Source: CAYVUB01 sp964454675
Lineage (GTDB): Bacteria; Bacteroidota; Bacteroidia; Flavobacteriales; Flavobacteriaceae
NCBI GenBank assembly: GCA_964454675.1
Contig: CAYVUB010000007.1
Location: 37,074-101,073, forward strand
DNA length: 64,000 bases
Direction of reading: 5' to 3'
Made by a program: the position numbers and the translations under genes
The notes under the pieces: model-generated
The model's input: only the letters and a program-made list of their open reading frames with translations
What the model was told of the DNA's origin: nothing
Databases searched by the model: none
Part shown: positions 34,583 to 43,485 of the stretch, piece by piece
Numbering within the stretch: position 1 is the first letter of the stretch
Layout of the letters: every line of letters starts with the position of its first letter

Positions 34583-35278
34583 TTAAATTGGTTCGTTTAA
34601 GAGATCTAAAAATTCTATGGATTTGGCTTCCATTAAATATAACACTTTATCTGTTCTTACTACCAGGTGATTGTATGCCATATAAGCTGTAATACCTACT
34701 ATCAATCCTGAAACCGTTGTTGTCATTGCTGTATATAAACCACCTGAAAGTACATCCATTTGAATAGAACCGCCTGCATTGGCAAGTTCAAATATGGCTA
34801 TAATCATCCCGACAACGGTTCCAAGAAACCCGATCATAGGTCCTACCCCGGAAATTGTAGCAAGCATACTCACGTTTTTTTCAAGATTATATATTTCAAT
34901 CCGCCCTGCATTTTCAATAGCCACATTGATGTCTTCCAAGGGTTTTCCTATACGGGTAAGCCCTTTATTGATTAACCTTGAAACAGGCGTATTTACCTGT
35001 GCACAAAGCAACTGTGCCGAATCAATTCTTCCGTTTGTGACATAGTCTTTTATCTGGTTCATAAAATTGGCATCTATTTTTGCAGCGGCTTTAATAGCAA
35101 ACAAACGCTCAAAATAAATATATAATGCCACAAAAAGTAATACGAAAAGTATGCCGTTGATGAGCATTCCTGCCGTACCTCCACTAAGTATCAGCTCAAT
35201 AATTGAAATGGTTTTTTCAACAGATTGCTCCTCCGGAAGTACCTCGGTAGCATTTTGAACAGTTTCTTGTAATGTCAT
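34583..35278 (-). CDS. exbB: MotA/TolQ/ExbB proton channel protein
   Basis: 231 aa. Membrane segments are near 35-55 (TAGMLINGILFVLLFVALYIYF), 130-155 (ATISGVGPMIGFLGTVVGMIIAIF) and 175-200 (GGLYTAMTTTVSGLIVGITAYM). The GFLGTV and LYTAMTTTVSGL blocks are typical of the family. It forms the inner-membrane channel with ExbD. It is the first gene of the ExbB-ExbD-TonB-folC operon. Its promoter was not identified in the 116-bp gap upstream. Confidence 0.93.
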   Translation of the reverse strand: MTLQETVQNATEVLPEEQSVEKTISIIELILSGGTAGMLINGILFVLLFVALYIYFERLFAIKAAAKIDANFMNQIKDYVTNGRIDSAQLLCAQVNTPVSRLINKGLTRIGKPLEDINVAIENAGRIEIYNLEKNVSMLATISGVGPMIGFLGTVVGMIIAIFELANAGGSIQMDVLSGGLYTAMTTTVSGLIVGITAYMAYNHLVVRTDKVLYLMEAKSIEFLDLLNEPI

Positions 35279-35394
35279 ATATAAGTTTTTAATATTGATG
35301 TAACGTATAATTTTTAACTAAAGTATATTTTTTTATAACCATAAATACGGTAATACCTTTAAAAAAAGCCATTCTTAAATAAATAATTTCAAGA

Positions 35395-36621
35395 CTAAAC
35401 AAGCTGTCCTATGGCTATTTCAAAAGCGGTTTCACTTATACCTGTTTTACCTGCATTTTTTTCATGCACTTTTTGAAGTGCTTGTTTTATGCGATTTGAT
35501 GTATCACTAAAAATAGCGTCGTCTGTCATTTGAACTTTTTGTTCCATAAAATAGGCAAAAACGCGAGCCATACCGCAATTGGATATAAAATCGGGAATAA
35601 GGCTCACTTTTTTATCGGTATATTCCATGATAGGCCCAAAAAAGATTTCTTTATCTGCAAAAGGCACATTGGCACCACACGATATAACTTCCAGTCCGGC
35701 ATTAATCATTTGGTCAATTTGGTTCTTAGTAACCAAGCGTGATGCCGCACAAGGTGTGAAAATTTCGGCTTCCAAATTCCAAATTTTTTGATTCATGACC
35801 TGAAAAGGTATCAAATCATCACTTATTAAAGCATTTCCGCTTTTTTCTAAATATAAATTTTTGATGTCGTCAAAAGTAAAACCTTCTTCTTTAATCAATC
35901 CGCCGGAAATATCAATAATACCCACAACCTTTGCTCCCATTTGTGACAGATAAAATGCTGCCGCCGCACCTACATTACCAAAGCCTTGCACAATAGCACG
36001 TTTTCCTGCGATAGAATCATTTTTTATATCGTAAAAATGTCTGGCAGCTTCTGCAACGCCATAACCGGTAATCATATCTGCAACGGTGTATTTGCGTCTT
36101 ACATCAGGTGAAAATTTCGGGTTTTCAATAACCTTGATAACACCATGTCGCAATTGACCTATTCTATTGATTTTATCGGCTTGGGTAGGTTTAAAATGAC
36201 CTTCAAAAACGCCTTCTTGCGGATGCCATACACCGCTTTCTTCGGTAATAGGAATTACCTCGTGTATCTCATCTACATTCAAATCGCCGCCGGTACCGTA
36301 ATAGCTTTTTAATAACGGCGAAACAGCTTTATACCATCGTTCCAGAACGCCTTTTTTTCTTGGATCATGCGGGTCAAAATTAATACCCGATTTTGCACCT
36401 CCAATTGCCGGACCGGAAACCGTAAACTTCACTTCCATAGTTTTGGCAAGCGACAGCACCTCGTTCATATCCAATCCTTTACGCATACGTGTACCGCCGC
36501 CGGCAGCACCGCCACGTAATGAATTTATAACCGTCCAGCCTTCGGCTTCGGTTTCGGGGTCTTTCCAGTTAAAAACGATTTCGGGGGTTTTGGCTTCGTA
36601 CTTTTGAAGTAAATCTTTCAT
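35395..36621 (-). CDS. Glu/Leu/Phe/Val dehydrogenase family protein
   Basis: NAD(P)-dependent amino-acid dehydrogenase, 408 aa. The Gly-rich GGAAGGGTRMRKGL is followed by the substrate site GPAIGGAKSGINFDP with the catalytic Lys, and the dinucleotide-binding GFGNVGAAAAFYL. It catalyses oxidative deamination of glutamate, leucine or related amino acids in the cytoplasm; which one cannot be read reliably. A -7-like TATCTTTG sits about 21 bases upstream of the start (36642-36649). It lies between the exbB and anmK genes, all on the minus strand. Confidence 0.9.
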   Translation of the reverse strand: MKDLLQKYEAKTPEIVFNWKDPETEAEGWTVINSLRGGAAGGGTRMRKGLDMNEVLSLAKTMEVKFTVSGPAIGGAKSGINFDPHDPRKKGVLERWYKAVSPLLKSYYGTGGDLNVDEIHEVIPITEESGVWHPQEGVFEGHFKPTQADKINRIGQLRHGVIKVIENPKFSPDVRRKYTVADMITGYGVAEAARHFYDIKNDSIAGKRAIVQGFGNVGAAAAFYLSQMGAKVVGIIDISGGLIKEEGFTFDDIKNLYLEKSGNALISDDLIPFQVMNQKIWNLEAEIFTPCAASRLVTKNQIDQMINAGLEVISCGANVPFADKEIFFGPIMEYTDKKVSLIPDFISNCGMARVFAYFMEQKVQMTDDAIFSDTSNRIKQALQKVHEKNAGKTGISETAFEIAIGQLV

Positions 36622-36641
36622 TGAAACTTGTTATTCTTTAA

Positions 36642-36649
36642 CAAAGATA
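36642..36649 (-). promoter_or_regulatory. Bacteroidota -7 element (TATCTTTG) of the dehydrogenase gene
   Basis: Exact TAnnTTTG on the minus strand, with the expected transcript start within about 15 bases of the ATG at 36621. A clear -33 TTTG is not seen. Confidence 0.5.
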
Positions 36650-36688
36650 GAAAACTAACAGTCCTTGTATATCTATTTTTAAATAATT

Positions 36689-37765
36689 TTAAGGTTTATA
36701 AATTTTACCTGAGCTGTGATTCATTTTCGCACCGGTTACGCTGCTTAAACAATTGATGTCATTGCGTAGTTTAAGCACTCCCAAAAGTGCAAAAATCAAA
36801 GCTTCTTTATATTCAATAGTATTATTATCGGGCAAAATAAGTTTGTTTTTTGTGAGTTGCCGTAATGTATCTATTAAAAAATCGTTGTAAGCACCACCAC
36901 CGGTAATCAATACCGTAGCATCTTGCTTTGTATTAATTTCACTTACTATCTGAATAGCTATATGCTCTGTAAATGTTCTTAATACATCTGCCGTTGAAAG
37001 TTTAAACGCATCAATTACAGGGAAGACTTCTTTAACAACCCATTCTATCCCAAGTGATTTTGGGTGTTTCTTTTTATAAAATTCCAAAGCATTCAGGTTT
37101 GACAATAATTCCTGATGAATAATTCCTGTAGAGGCTATTTGACCTTTGTCGTCATAACTCAAACCCATTTTGGACACATAATGATTCAACACGATGTTTA
37201 CCGGGCAAATATCATAAGCTATGCGGCTGCCGTTTATATCTGTCGAAATATTGGCAAACCCTCCAAGATTTAAACAAAAATCAAAGTTTGAAAACAACAA
37301 CGCATCACCAATAGGAACCAATGGTGCTCCCTGGCCGCCAAGCGCAACATCTTCTACCCTAAAATCACACACAACGGTTTGTCCTGTGAGCTGTGCTATT
37401 ATGGGCAAATTTCCTATTTGATAGGTCAATCCTTTATCGGGTTGATGTAATGCGGTATGACCGTGAGAGCAAACAGCATCAATTCCCACAAAAGCGGGAA
37501 TCTCTTCACATTTGGTTACAAAATTTTTTATAACAACGCTCAAAAATCCGGTATAATCTTTGTCTATCAACCGCAACTGCTGCAAATCAAAAGTCATTAA
37601 TTGCTTTAAGATTGTGAGCCAATGATTAGGATATGGAACTGTTTCGGCATTGTGAATTTCAAATGACCAATGCGCATTTTTTTTAAAATGAATATACGCC
37701 AAATCTACTCCGTCCAATGAAGTTCCGGACATCACACCTATTACCTTGTAGTCGTTTTTTACCAT
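36689..37765 (-). CDS. anmK: Anhydro-N-acetylmuramic acid kinase
   Basis: Sugar kinase of the ASKHA fold, 358 aa, which opens and phosphorylates anhydro-MurNAc for peptidoglycan recycling. Motifs are the phosphate-binding start GVMSGTSLDGVDLAYI, SHGHTALHQP, LGGQGAPLVPIGD, NLGGFANIS and TGGGAYNDFLI. The chain is slightly short of the E. coli enzyme but complete. It is divergent from the acyl-CoA dehydrogenase gene with 90 bases between them. Confidence 0.93.
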   Translation of the reverse strand: MVKNDYKVIGVMSGTSLDGVDLAYIHFKKNAHWSFEIHNAETVPYPNHWLTILKQLMTFDLQQLRLIDKDYTGFLSVVIKNFVTKCEEIPAFVGIDAVCSHGHTALHQPDKGLTYQIGNLPIIAQLTGQTVVCDFRVEDVALGGQGAPLVPIGDALLFSNFDFCLNLGGFANISTDINGSRIAYDICPVNIVLNHYVSKMGLSYDDKGQIASTGIIHQELLSNLNALEFYKKKHPKSLGIEWVVKEVFPVIDAFKLSTADVLRTFTEHIAIQIVSEINTKQDATVLITGGGAYNDFLIDTLRQLTKNKLILPDNNTIEYKEALIFALLGVLKLRNDINCLSSVTGAKMNHSSGKIYKP

Positions 37766-37787
37766 TTCGGTAAAATTACAAATCCTT

Positions 37788-37819
37788 ATTGAAAAAATAC
37801 TACGAAAACGTTATCTTTG
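37788..37819 (+). promoter_or_regulatory. Bacteroidota promoter for the acyl-CoA dehydrogenase gene
   Basis: ATTG (37788-37791, one mismatch to TTTG) and TATCTTTG (37812-37819) are separated by 20 bases, close to the -33/-7 consensus. The ATG follows 36 bases later. Confidence 0.65.
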
Positions 37820-37855
37820 CCATCATTTTTTTATTAAATCAACAACTTTTACATT

Positions 37856-38998
37856 ATGGATTTTACTCTTACCGAAGAACACCTGATGATACGCGATGCC
37901 GCTCGTGATTTTGCACAAACCGAATTACTTCCGGGGGTTATAGAACGTGACGAAAAACAACAATTTCCCCAGGAACTTGTCAGAAAAATGGGCGATTTAG
38001 GATTTTTGGGCATTATGGTTGACCCAAAATATGGAGGCAGCGGTATGGATGCTATTTCGTACGTGTTGATTATGGAAGAATTGTCAAAGATTGATGCGTC
38101 TGCTTCGGTGATAGTTTCCGTAAATAATTCGTTGGTATGCTATGGCATTGAAGCTTACGGCAGTGAAGAACAAAAACAAAAATATCTGACCAAACTGGCC
38201 ACCGGCGAATTTGTGGGCGCTTTCTGTTTGAGCGAACCCGAAGCCGGAAGTGATGCCACTTCGCAAAAAACCACAGCGATTGATATGGGCGACCATTACC
38301 TGTTGAACGGTACAAAAAACTGGATTACCAATGGCGGTCGTGCCGATGTGTATCTGGTAATTGCACAAACCGATAAAGAAAAAGGTCACAGAGGCATCAA
38401 TGCCCTTATTGTTGAAAAAGGAACACCGGGTTTTGATATTGGACCAAAAGAAGATAAATTGGGCATCCGCGGAAGCGATACGCATACCTTACAATTTAAT
38501 GACGTAAAAGTTCCGAAGGAAAACAGAATTGGTGATGATGGCTTTGGATTCAAATTTGCGATGAAAACCTTATCCGGCGGACGTATAGGGATTGCCTCAC
38601 AAGCTTTGGGCATTGCTTCCGGAGCTTATGAACTGGCTTTAAAATATTCTAAAGTACGTAAGGCTTTTGGTACAGAAATTTGCAACCATCAAGCCATTGC
38701 GTTTAAGCTGGCAGATATGGCAACCGAAATTGAAGCGGCGAGATTATTGGTTATGAAAGCCGCCTGGGAAAAAGACCAGAAAAAAAATCACGACATGTCG
38801 AGCGCTATGGCAAAACTTTATGCTTCAAAAGTAGCGATGGATACTACGGTTGAAGCGGTACAAATTCATGGAGGCAATGGTTTTGTAAAAGAATATCATG
38901 TGGAACGCTTAATGCGTGATGCCAAAATCACTCAAATTTATGAAGGCACGTCTGAAATTCAGAAAATCGTGATTTCTCGTGGTGTGATAAACGGATAA
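37856..38998 (+). CDS. Acyl-CoA dehydrogenase
   Basis: FAD-dependent acyl-CoA dehydrogenase, 380 aa, introducing a trans double bond in fatty acyl-CoA or branched-chain acyl-CoA. It has the FAD-binding FCLSEPEAGSDA and WITNGGRAD motifs and the catalytic Glu in IYEGTSEIQKI near the C-terminus, matching the short-chain/butyryl subgroup. Length is normal. It is transcribed alone from a good promoter. Chain-length preference is not decided by these motifs. Confidence 0.94.
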   Translation: MDFTLTEEHLMIRDAARDFAQTELLPGVIERDEKQQFPQELVRKMGDLGFLGIMVDPKYGGSGMDAISYVLIMEELSKIDASASVIVSVNNSLVCYGIEAYGSEEQKQKYLTKLATGEFVGAFCLSEPEAGSDATSQKTTAIDMGDHYLLNGTKNWITNGGRADVYLVIAQTDKEKGHRGINALIVEKGTPGFDIGPKEDKLGIRGSDTHTLQFNDVKVPKENRIGDDGFGFKFAMKTLSGGRIGIASQALGIASGAYELALKYSKVRKAFGTEICNHQAIAFKLADMATEIEAARLLVMKAAWEKDQKKNHDMSSAMAKLYASKVAMDTTVEAVQIHGGNGFVKEYHVERLMRDAKITQIYEGTSEIQKIVISRGVING

Positions 38999-39013
38999 AT
39001 ATTAGCCACCTAA

Positions 39014-39176
39014 CCCCCAAAGGGGAAATTTGATTAATGAGTGTGCTGTGACTGAGAACTGAGATTGAAACTGTTACACTATTAATCGTTTTTAGATTCC
39101 TCTGTTTCGTTCCGTTGCACTACACTACAATCGGGCACGAGGCGATAGCCGAACTGGCGAAGCAATGACAGTTTTG
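39014..39176. repeat. REP-like intergenic sequence
   Basis: The 189-bp gap before the 1385-aa gene contains a CCCCC-AA-GGGG palindrome (39014-39026) and a GC-richer segment (about 39120-39170, GGCACGAGGCGATAGCCGAA and CTGGCGAAGCAATGACA) that resembles repeats common in Bacteroidota intergenic regions. No gene is seen. It may contain terminators for the two convergent flanking genes. Confidence 0.45.
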
Positions 39177-39187
39177 ATACGGTTTTT

Positions 39188-42100
39188 TTATCTCCTTAAA
39201 GCAAAATGCGCTTTAAACTCTCTTTGTCTGTTTTGATTATCCCGGTATGTAAGCACAAACCAGTAATCGGTTGACATCATACGCTGGCCGTTATACGTAC
39301 CGTCCCAACCCGGACCCTGAGGTTTTATCATGGTCAGGATTTTTCCGTAACGGTCATAAATCAAAATTTTTGCATCGGGCTGGTCTTGTAATGCCGAAAT
39401 GTTCCAGTAATCGTGATAGCCGTCATTGTTAGGGGTAAAAAATTTAGGGTAATCGATAACCTGAATATCTTCAATAACAATAAAACCACATGAAGGATTT
39501 TCGGTTTTTTTATCATAAACCGTAACGGTATGAACTCCTGACGGCACAGGCGAAAAAACACCGTTATTATCTAATATCGCCCCATTATTTAACTGAAACC
39601 AATAATCGCCGTAACCTTGAACCACAACCGTTATTGCCGGTGTGCTTACAAAAGGCTCACTTGTTGAAACGCTAACCAGCACAGGTAATCCCGACTGTAT
39701 CACTTCAAAAACATTACTAAAAGCCGTATCGCCACAGCCTGTATTGGAATTTGTATCGGTAACATAAACACTATACAATCCCGGAGAAGGCGAATTTATG
39801 TCATAACTGCCCAATGTAGCTCCCGGAATTTCATTGCCGTTCAAATACCATTGATATGTGTAATTTGATCCCTGAAGGTTTGTACTAAGCATTAAACCGC
39901 TTTGCAGTTCATTGGTTTCAAAATCCACACAAATAGTATTATTGCCGTTTACGCTAAAAATGTCCGGATTCATCAATGCATTCACAACCAGTCTTACCTG
40001 CGTGGTATTGACACAATCTGGCGAGTTAACACGTTGTACTCTTATGTAAATTATCTGTTGAAAAGGCGAACCCGAGTTTTGATAACTCTGCGGATTTCCT
40101 ATGGCATTATTGCCGTTTAATGCATCATTTGAAGATAAATGATAGGTTATTGAAAACAAATCAGCATTCTGACCGCCAAGCATTTGTGTTTCTACCGTAG
40201 TCAGGTTGAAGGTCGCAATACCGTCATTGGATACATCATCACAGGCGTTAATATCTGAAGGCTGAATCAATTGTACTCCTGATAATACCTGTAAATCCAA
40301 CGGAAATACGGCATCACAGCCCGATGCTGCATTGGTTATCTGTACATAGATGGTTTGCGTACCGGTAACCGTATTGACAAACGGGTTTGTCATAATCTGG
40401 TTGGTAGCGGCACTATCCAAAAAGAAATTAACCGTAAAATTTGACGGATTTTGAGAACTTCCCAAAATATTCGGAATTTCAGATTGCAAATCGAATGACG
40501 CAAAACCGGTAGAACCAGCTTCGCAAATTACAATTTCAGTAATTGCTGTTGTTGGCGATGGATTTACCTGTAATGACAGCGGCAGTATTATATTGCACAA
40601 CCCATTAACGTCCAACGTATTTACAATCCGCACAAAAACCGTTGTTGTTGCCGAAGTATAGTTGGCGGCATTGGTTATGATGCCTGTATTATTCTGGGCT
40701 CCGTTTTGTGTGGTATGATAGCTTATTCCCATATTCGGATGTGTTCCAAAAAGGGATTCTATTTGAGTTAAGTTGAAAACTGCCATCGTATCATTATCAT
40801 CATCACATTCGGATATTTCGGGTAATGCAGCTATTATATCGACGGTTTCAAACAGTTCTAAAACCAATTGTGTATAAACGATGCATCCGGCGCTGCCTTC
40901 AACTCTTACATAAATCGTTTGGCTCGCCGAAGCCATAAAATACGGCGATGGCAATGCATCGGCAGGATTGCCTGTTTCGGCAAGAATTTGAGTTGTATAA
41001 AATGACACCAATAAACTACTGTTATTACTTGTGATTTCGGGAATTTTACTGTTTAAATCAAACCAAGCACCATTGGCAATACTACCGCATTCCTGCAAAT
41101 TGGAAGGTGTTACAACATTGGGCAACGTACCAATAGTTACCGATCGTGTCTGTCCGCTGGCGCAATTTGTTCTAATTACGCCATAAAAAACAAAATAAGT
41201 TGCGCCTTGAGTAACATTGGTGATTTCGCCTGTTATTGTATTGATTATTGCAGCATCTGCAGGTGCTTGGGAAAATGAAAACGTGCCGTCTGTATCGCCC
41301 AGAATGGTTGCTGTGGCACCATCGCAAGTTGCGGTCATCTCAAACGCTGCATTCGGGAGCGGATATACCAAAATATTAAAAGATGTTACCGCAAAACAAC
41401 CGGAACCGCCATTAGTTTCAATACGGACATATATGGTTTCGCCACCCGCAACCGAATTATGATATGCAGCAGGATTAACTATTGCTGCACTTGACGTTTC
41501 TGCTGCAGTTTGCGACAAATAGTATGTAATGCTGAAATCTGACGGATTTTGAGTTCCTAATACCTGAGATGCTACTTGGGTCAAATTAAAAAGTGCATAA
41601 CCCTCGTCATTTTGAGAAGTATCACACAGGGCTATATCATTTGGCTGAATGGCAACAGGTATAGGAAGCACACGAAGTTCCAAGGGCATAATCGTAAAAC
41701 ACCCTGTAAGGTCATCTTCGGCTCTTATGTAAAGTGTTTGTGGGTTTGAGGTGTTTGTATAATACACAGAAAAATTAATATCACTTGGATTTCCCGGCAG
41801 TACATCAACCTCATTTTCTGCATTTGCAAACGATTCATAAAATGTATAAGTATGTCCGCTTTGTCCTCCTACTATTTCTAGAAAATCAAGAATAAACAAT
41901 TCTTGTTCATCTCCCGGATTGTTAAGATCACAAAGCTCAATAGGCTCAAGAACTTCGTATATAGGCAATGGATTGACCGTGACTGTAAAAATCGTCCCTG
42001 TTAAATCTAAAGTACAAAATGGTGCTGTTGGCAATTCTATACTTAACAATTCTACCTCAACATTATCAGAAGCATTTAAAACCGTAACCGTATAAGCTCC

Positions 42101-43345
42101 CGAAGCATCCAGCGTAACAGTGCCGGCTATCCCGTCAAGTAAAAAATTTATGATGGCGCCCGGTTCATTTGAAAACGTAATCTGAGCGTCATTGCCAACG
42201 CATATAGAACCGTTTGAAGTCAATACCGGCGCAGTTATTTCACTAACCGTAACCGATACACTTTCATTGATTGCTTCTGAACAAACAGTAATATTATTTT
42301 CTCCTTCTATTCTTACTCCAATCAAAGTGTAAACCGTGTTGGCTGACGGCGAATCCTGAAACATATAAATTCCTGTAGTATCCAATGCAACAGATTGTAT
42401 GGCGCCTCCGTTTATTTGATATTCAACAATACTTCCGGGTGTTCCCGTAATTGTGACATTTAGATCTTCACCTGTACAAAGAGCCGTATCAGATACCGTT
42501 ATTTCGGCATCGGGAACAGGATATACTACCAGATTAAAGCTGGTAAGACTGAAACATCCTGTTGTATTATCGGTAACTCTGGCTGTAATTTGCTGCGGAT
42601 TTGACGAATTGGAAATGATATTGGGTAAAGCATTTATATTGTCAAAAGCATCCCCTTCATTAGTATGAAAGGTAATTGTATTATTTATTAAATCGGGATT
42701 GATTAAACTCCGGACGTTATTAAAATCAAAAATTCCAACATTAGGATTATTGCTGCATGTTCTATAATCGGGAATCGTATTGGCAACCGGCGGTGGCGCA
42801 AAAGCTCCGTCACCGTCAGTGGCGCTGCCTATCCATTCCAGTTCAAAACCTCCGTCGCCTTCAGGTCTGTCAATGGCAATATAGTAAAATTGTCCTGCTG
42901 TAACCGTAAGCCATCTCACATATCCGTTACCATCGGCTCCGGGACCAACTTGTGTTATTGTTGTGGTTCCATGCATACCCGTATGATTGGTTGTTAATCC
43001 TGCTTGTACAGGATTTGTTGTTGCACAGCGTATGGGCGCACCCAAATCATTACATGGCCTGTTTGCTGCATACACCCAAAAGTCGTAATCAACATTCAAA
43101 TCGGGATCATTTGGACGTATATGAAACCCTAAGGTGCCCGATTGGACAATATTAATTCTAATCCATATAGAATTATGCTCCATACCGCTACAACCTGTAA
43201 CTTCCTGAGAATTTCCTATACCTTCGGCATTGGATGAAAAAATACCATTTCCACAAATGACTACGGCATTAACACAATCATTAGGAGTTTGCGACATTGC
43301 CAAATTCCCGAAAAAACAAAATACTATGACTATAATTACTCTCAT
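39188..43345 (-). CDS. T9SS type B (CHU_C) surface protein, 1385 aa
   Basis: Secreted protein with a signal peptide (VIIVIVFCFFGNLAMSQ). An N-terminal beta domain (about 20-190) is followed by two Ig-like repeats and about seven related repeats of roughly 95 residues, each starting with a Cys-rich xCD or CE motif and ending IYVRIxN..GC. The C-terminal CHU_C sorting domain (YPKFFTPNNDGYHDYWNI, YDRYGKI, ending KAHFALRR) is a type B signal. It follows the triad 2 OmpA gene after 138 bases with two hairpins, and has no PorP/SprF gene of its own. A surface adhesin or mobile gliding-related protein is the likely role. Confidence 0.9.
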   Translation of the reverse strand: MRVIIVIVFCFFGNLAMSQTPNDCVNAVVICGNGIFSSNAEGIGNSQEVTGCSGMEHNSIWIRINIVQSGTLGFHIRPNDPDLNVDYDFWVYAANRPCNDLGAPIRCATTNPVQAGLTTNHTGMHGTTTITQVGPGADGNGYVRWLTVTAGQFYYIAIDRPEGDGGFELEWIGSATDGDGAFAPPPVANTIPDYRTCSNNPNVGIFDFNNVRSLINPDLINNTITFHTNEGDAFDNINALPNIISNSSNPQQITARVTDNTTGCFSLTSFNLVVYPVPDAEITVSDTALCTGEDLNVTITGTPGSIVEYQINGGAIQSVALDTTGIYMFQDSPSANTVYTLIGVRIEGENNITVCSEAINESVSVTVSEITAPVLTSNGSICVGNDAQITFSNEPGAIINFLLDGIAGTVTLDASGAYTVTVLNASDNVEVELLSIELPTAPFCTLDLTGTIFTVTVNPLPIYEVLEPIELCDLNNPGDEQELFILDFLEIVGGQSGHTYTFYESFANAENEVDVLPGNPSDINFSVYYTNTSNPQTLYIRAEDDLTGCFTIMPLELRVLPIPVAIQPNDIALCDTSQNDEGYALFNLTQVASQVLGTQNPSDFSITYYLSQTAAETSSAAIVNPAAYHNSVAGGETIYVRIETNGGSGCFAVTSFNILVYPLPNAAFEMTATCDGATATILGDTDGTFSFSQAPADAAIINTITGEITNVTQGATYFVFYGVIRTNCASGQTRSVTIGTLPNVVTPSNLQECGSIANGAWFDLNSKIPEITSNNSSLLVSFYTTQILAETGNPADALPSPYFMASASQTIYVRVEGSAGCIVYTQLVLELFETVDIIAALPEISECDDDNDTMAVFNLTQIESLFGTHPNMGISYHTTQNGAQNNTGIITNAANYTSATTTVFVRIVNTLDVNGLCNIILPLSLQVNPSPTTAITEIVICEAGSTGFASFDLQSEIPNILGSSQNPSNFTVNFFLDSAATNQIMTNPFVNTVTGTQTIYVQITNAASGCDAVFPLDLQVLSGVQLIQPSDINACDDVSNDGIATFNLTTVETQMLGGQNADLFSITYHLSSNDALNGNNAIGNPQSYQNSGSPFQQIIYIRVQRVNSPDCVNTTQVRLVVNALMNPDIFSVNGNNTICVDFETNELQSGLMLSTNLQGSNYTYQWYLNGNEIPGATLGSYDINSPSPGLYSVYVTDTNSNTGCGDTAFSNVFEVIQSGLPVLVSVSTSEPFVSTPAITVVVQGYGDYWFQLNNGAILDNNGVFSPVPSGVHTVTVYDKKTENPSCGFIVIEDIQVIDYPKFFTPNNDGYHDYWNISALQDQPDAKILIYDRYGKILTMIKPQGPGWDGTYNGQRMMSTDYWFVLTYRDNQNRQREFKAHFALRR

Positions 43346-43407
43346 AACTAATACAAAGACAGGTATTTTAATTCATCTGCCTAAAACTTTGATTATATGA
43401 AACAAGA

Positions 43408-43430
43408 CTAAAGCATAAAATATGCTTTAG
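43408..43430 (-). terminator. Hairpin between the 1385-aa gene start and the triad 2 OmpA gene
   Basis: A perfect 10-bp stem CTAAAGCATA/TATGCTTTAG with a 3-base loop lies in the gap upstream of the 1385-aa gene. It could stop read-through from the triad 2 operon. Confidence 0.6.
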
Positions 43431-43455
43431 CCTGCTTCTCCTTCTGCTATTAACC

Positions 43456-43485
43456 AAAAGACTCTATTTAGGAAGAGAATCTTTT
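43456..43485 (-). terminator. Terminator of triad 2 OmpA gene
   Basis: An imperfect stem (AAAAGA..AGAG with CTCT..TCTTTT) overlapping the stop codon region on the minus strand, followed by a short T run. Confidence 0.5.

Noticed and set aside
38084..38485. 133-codon minus-strand frame opposite the acyl-CoA dehydrogenase gene
   Set aside because: The dehydrogenase is full length with all motifs; the reverse frame shows none.
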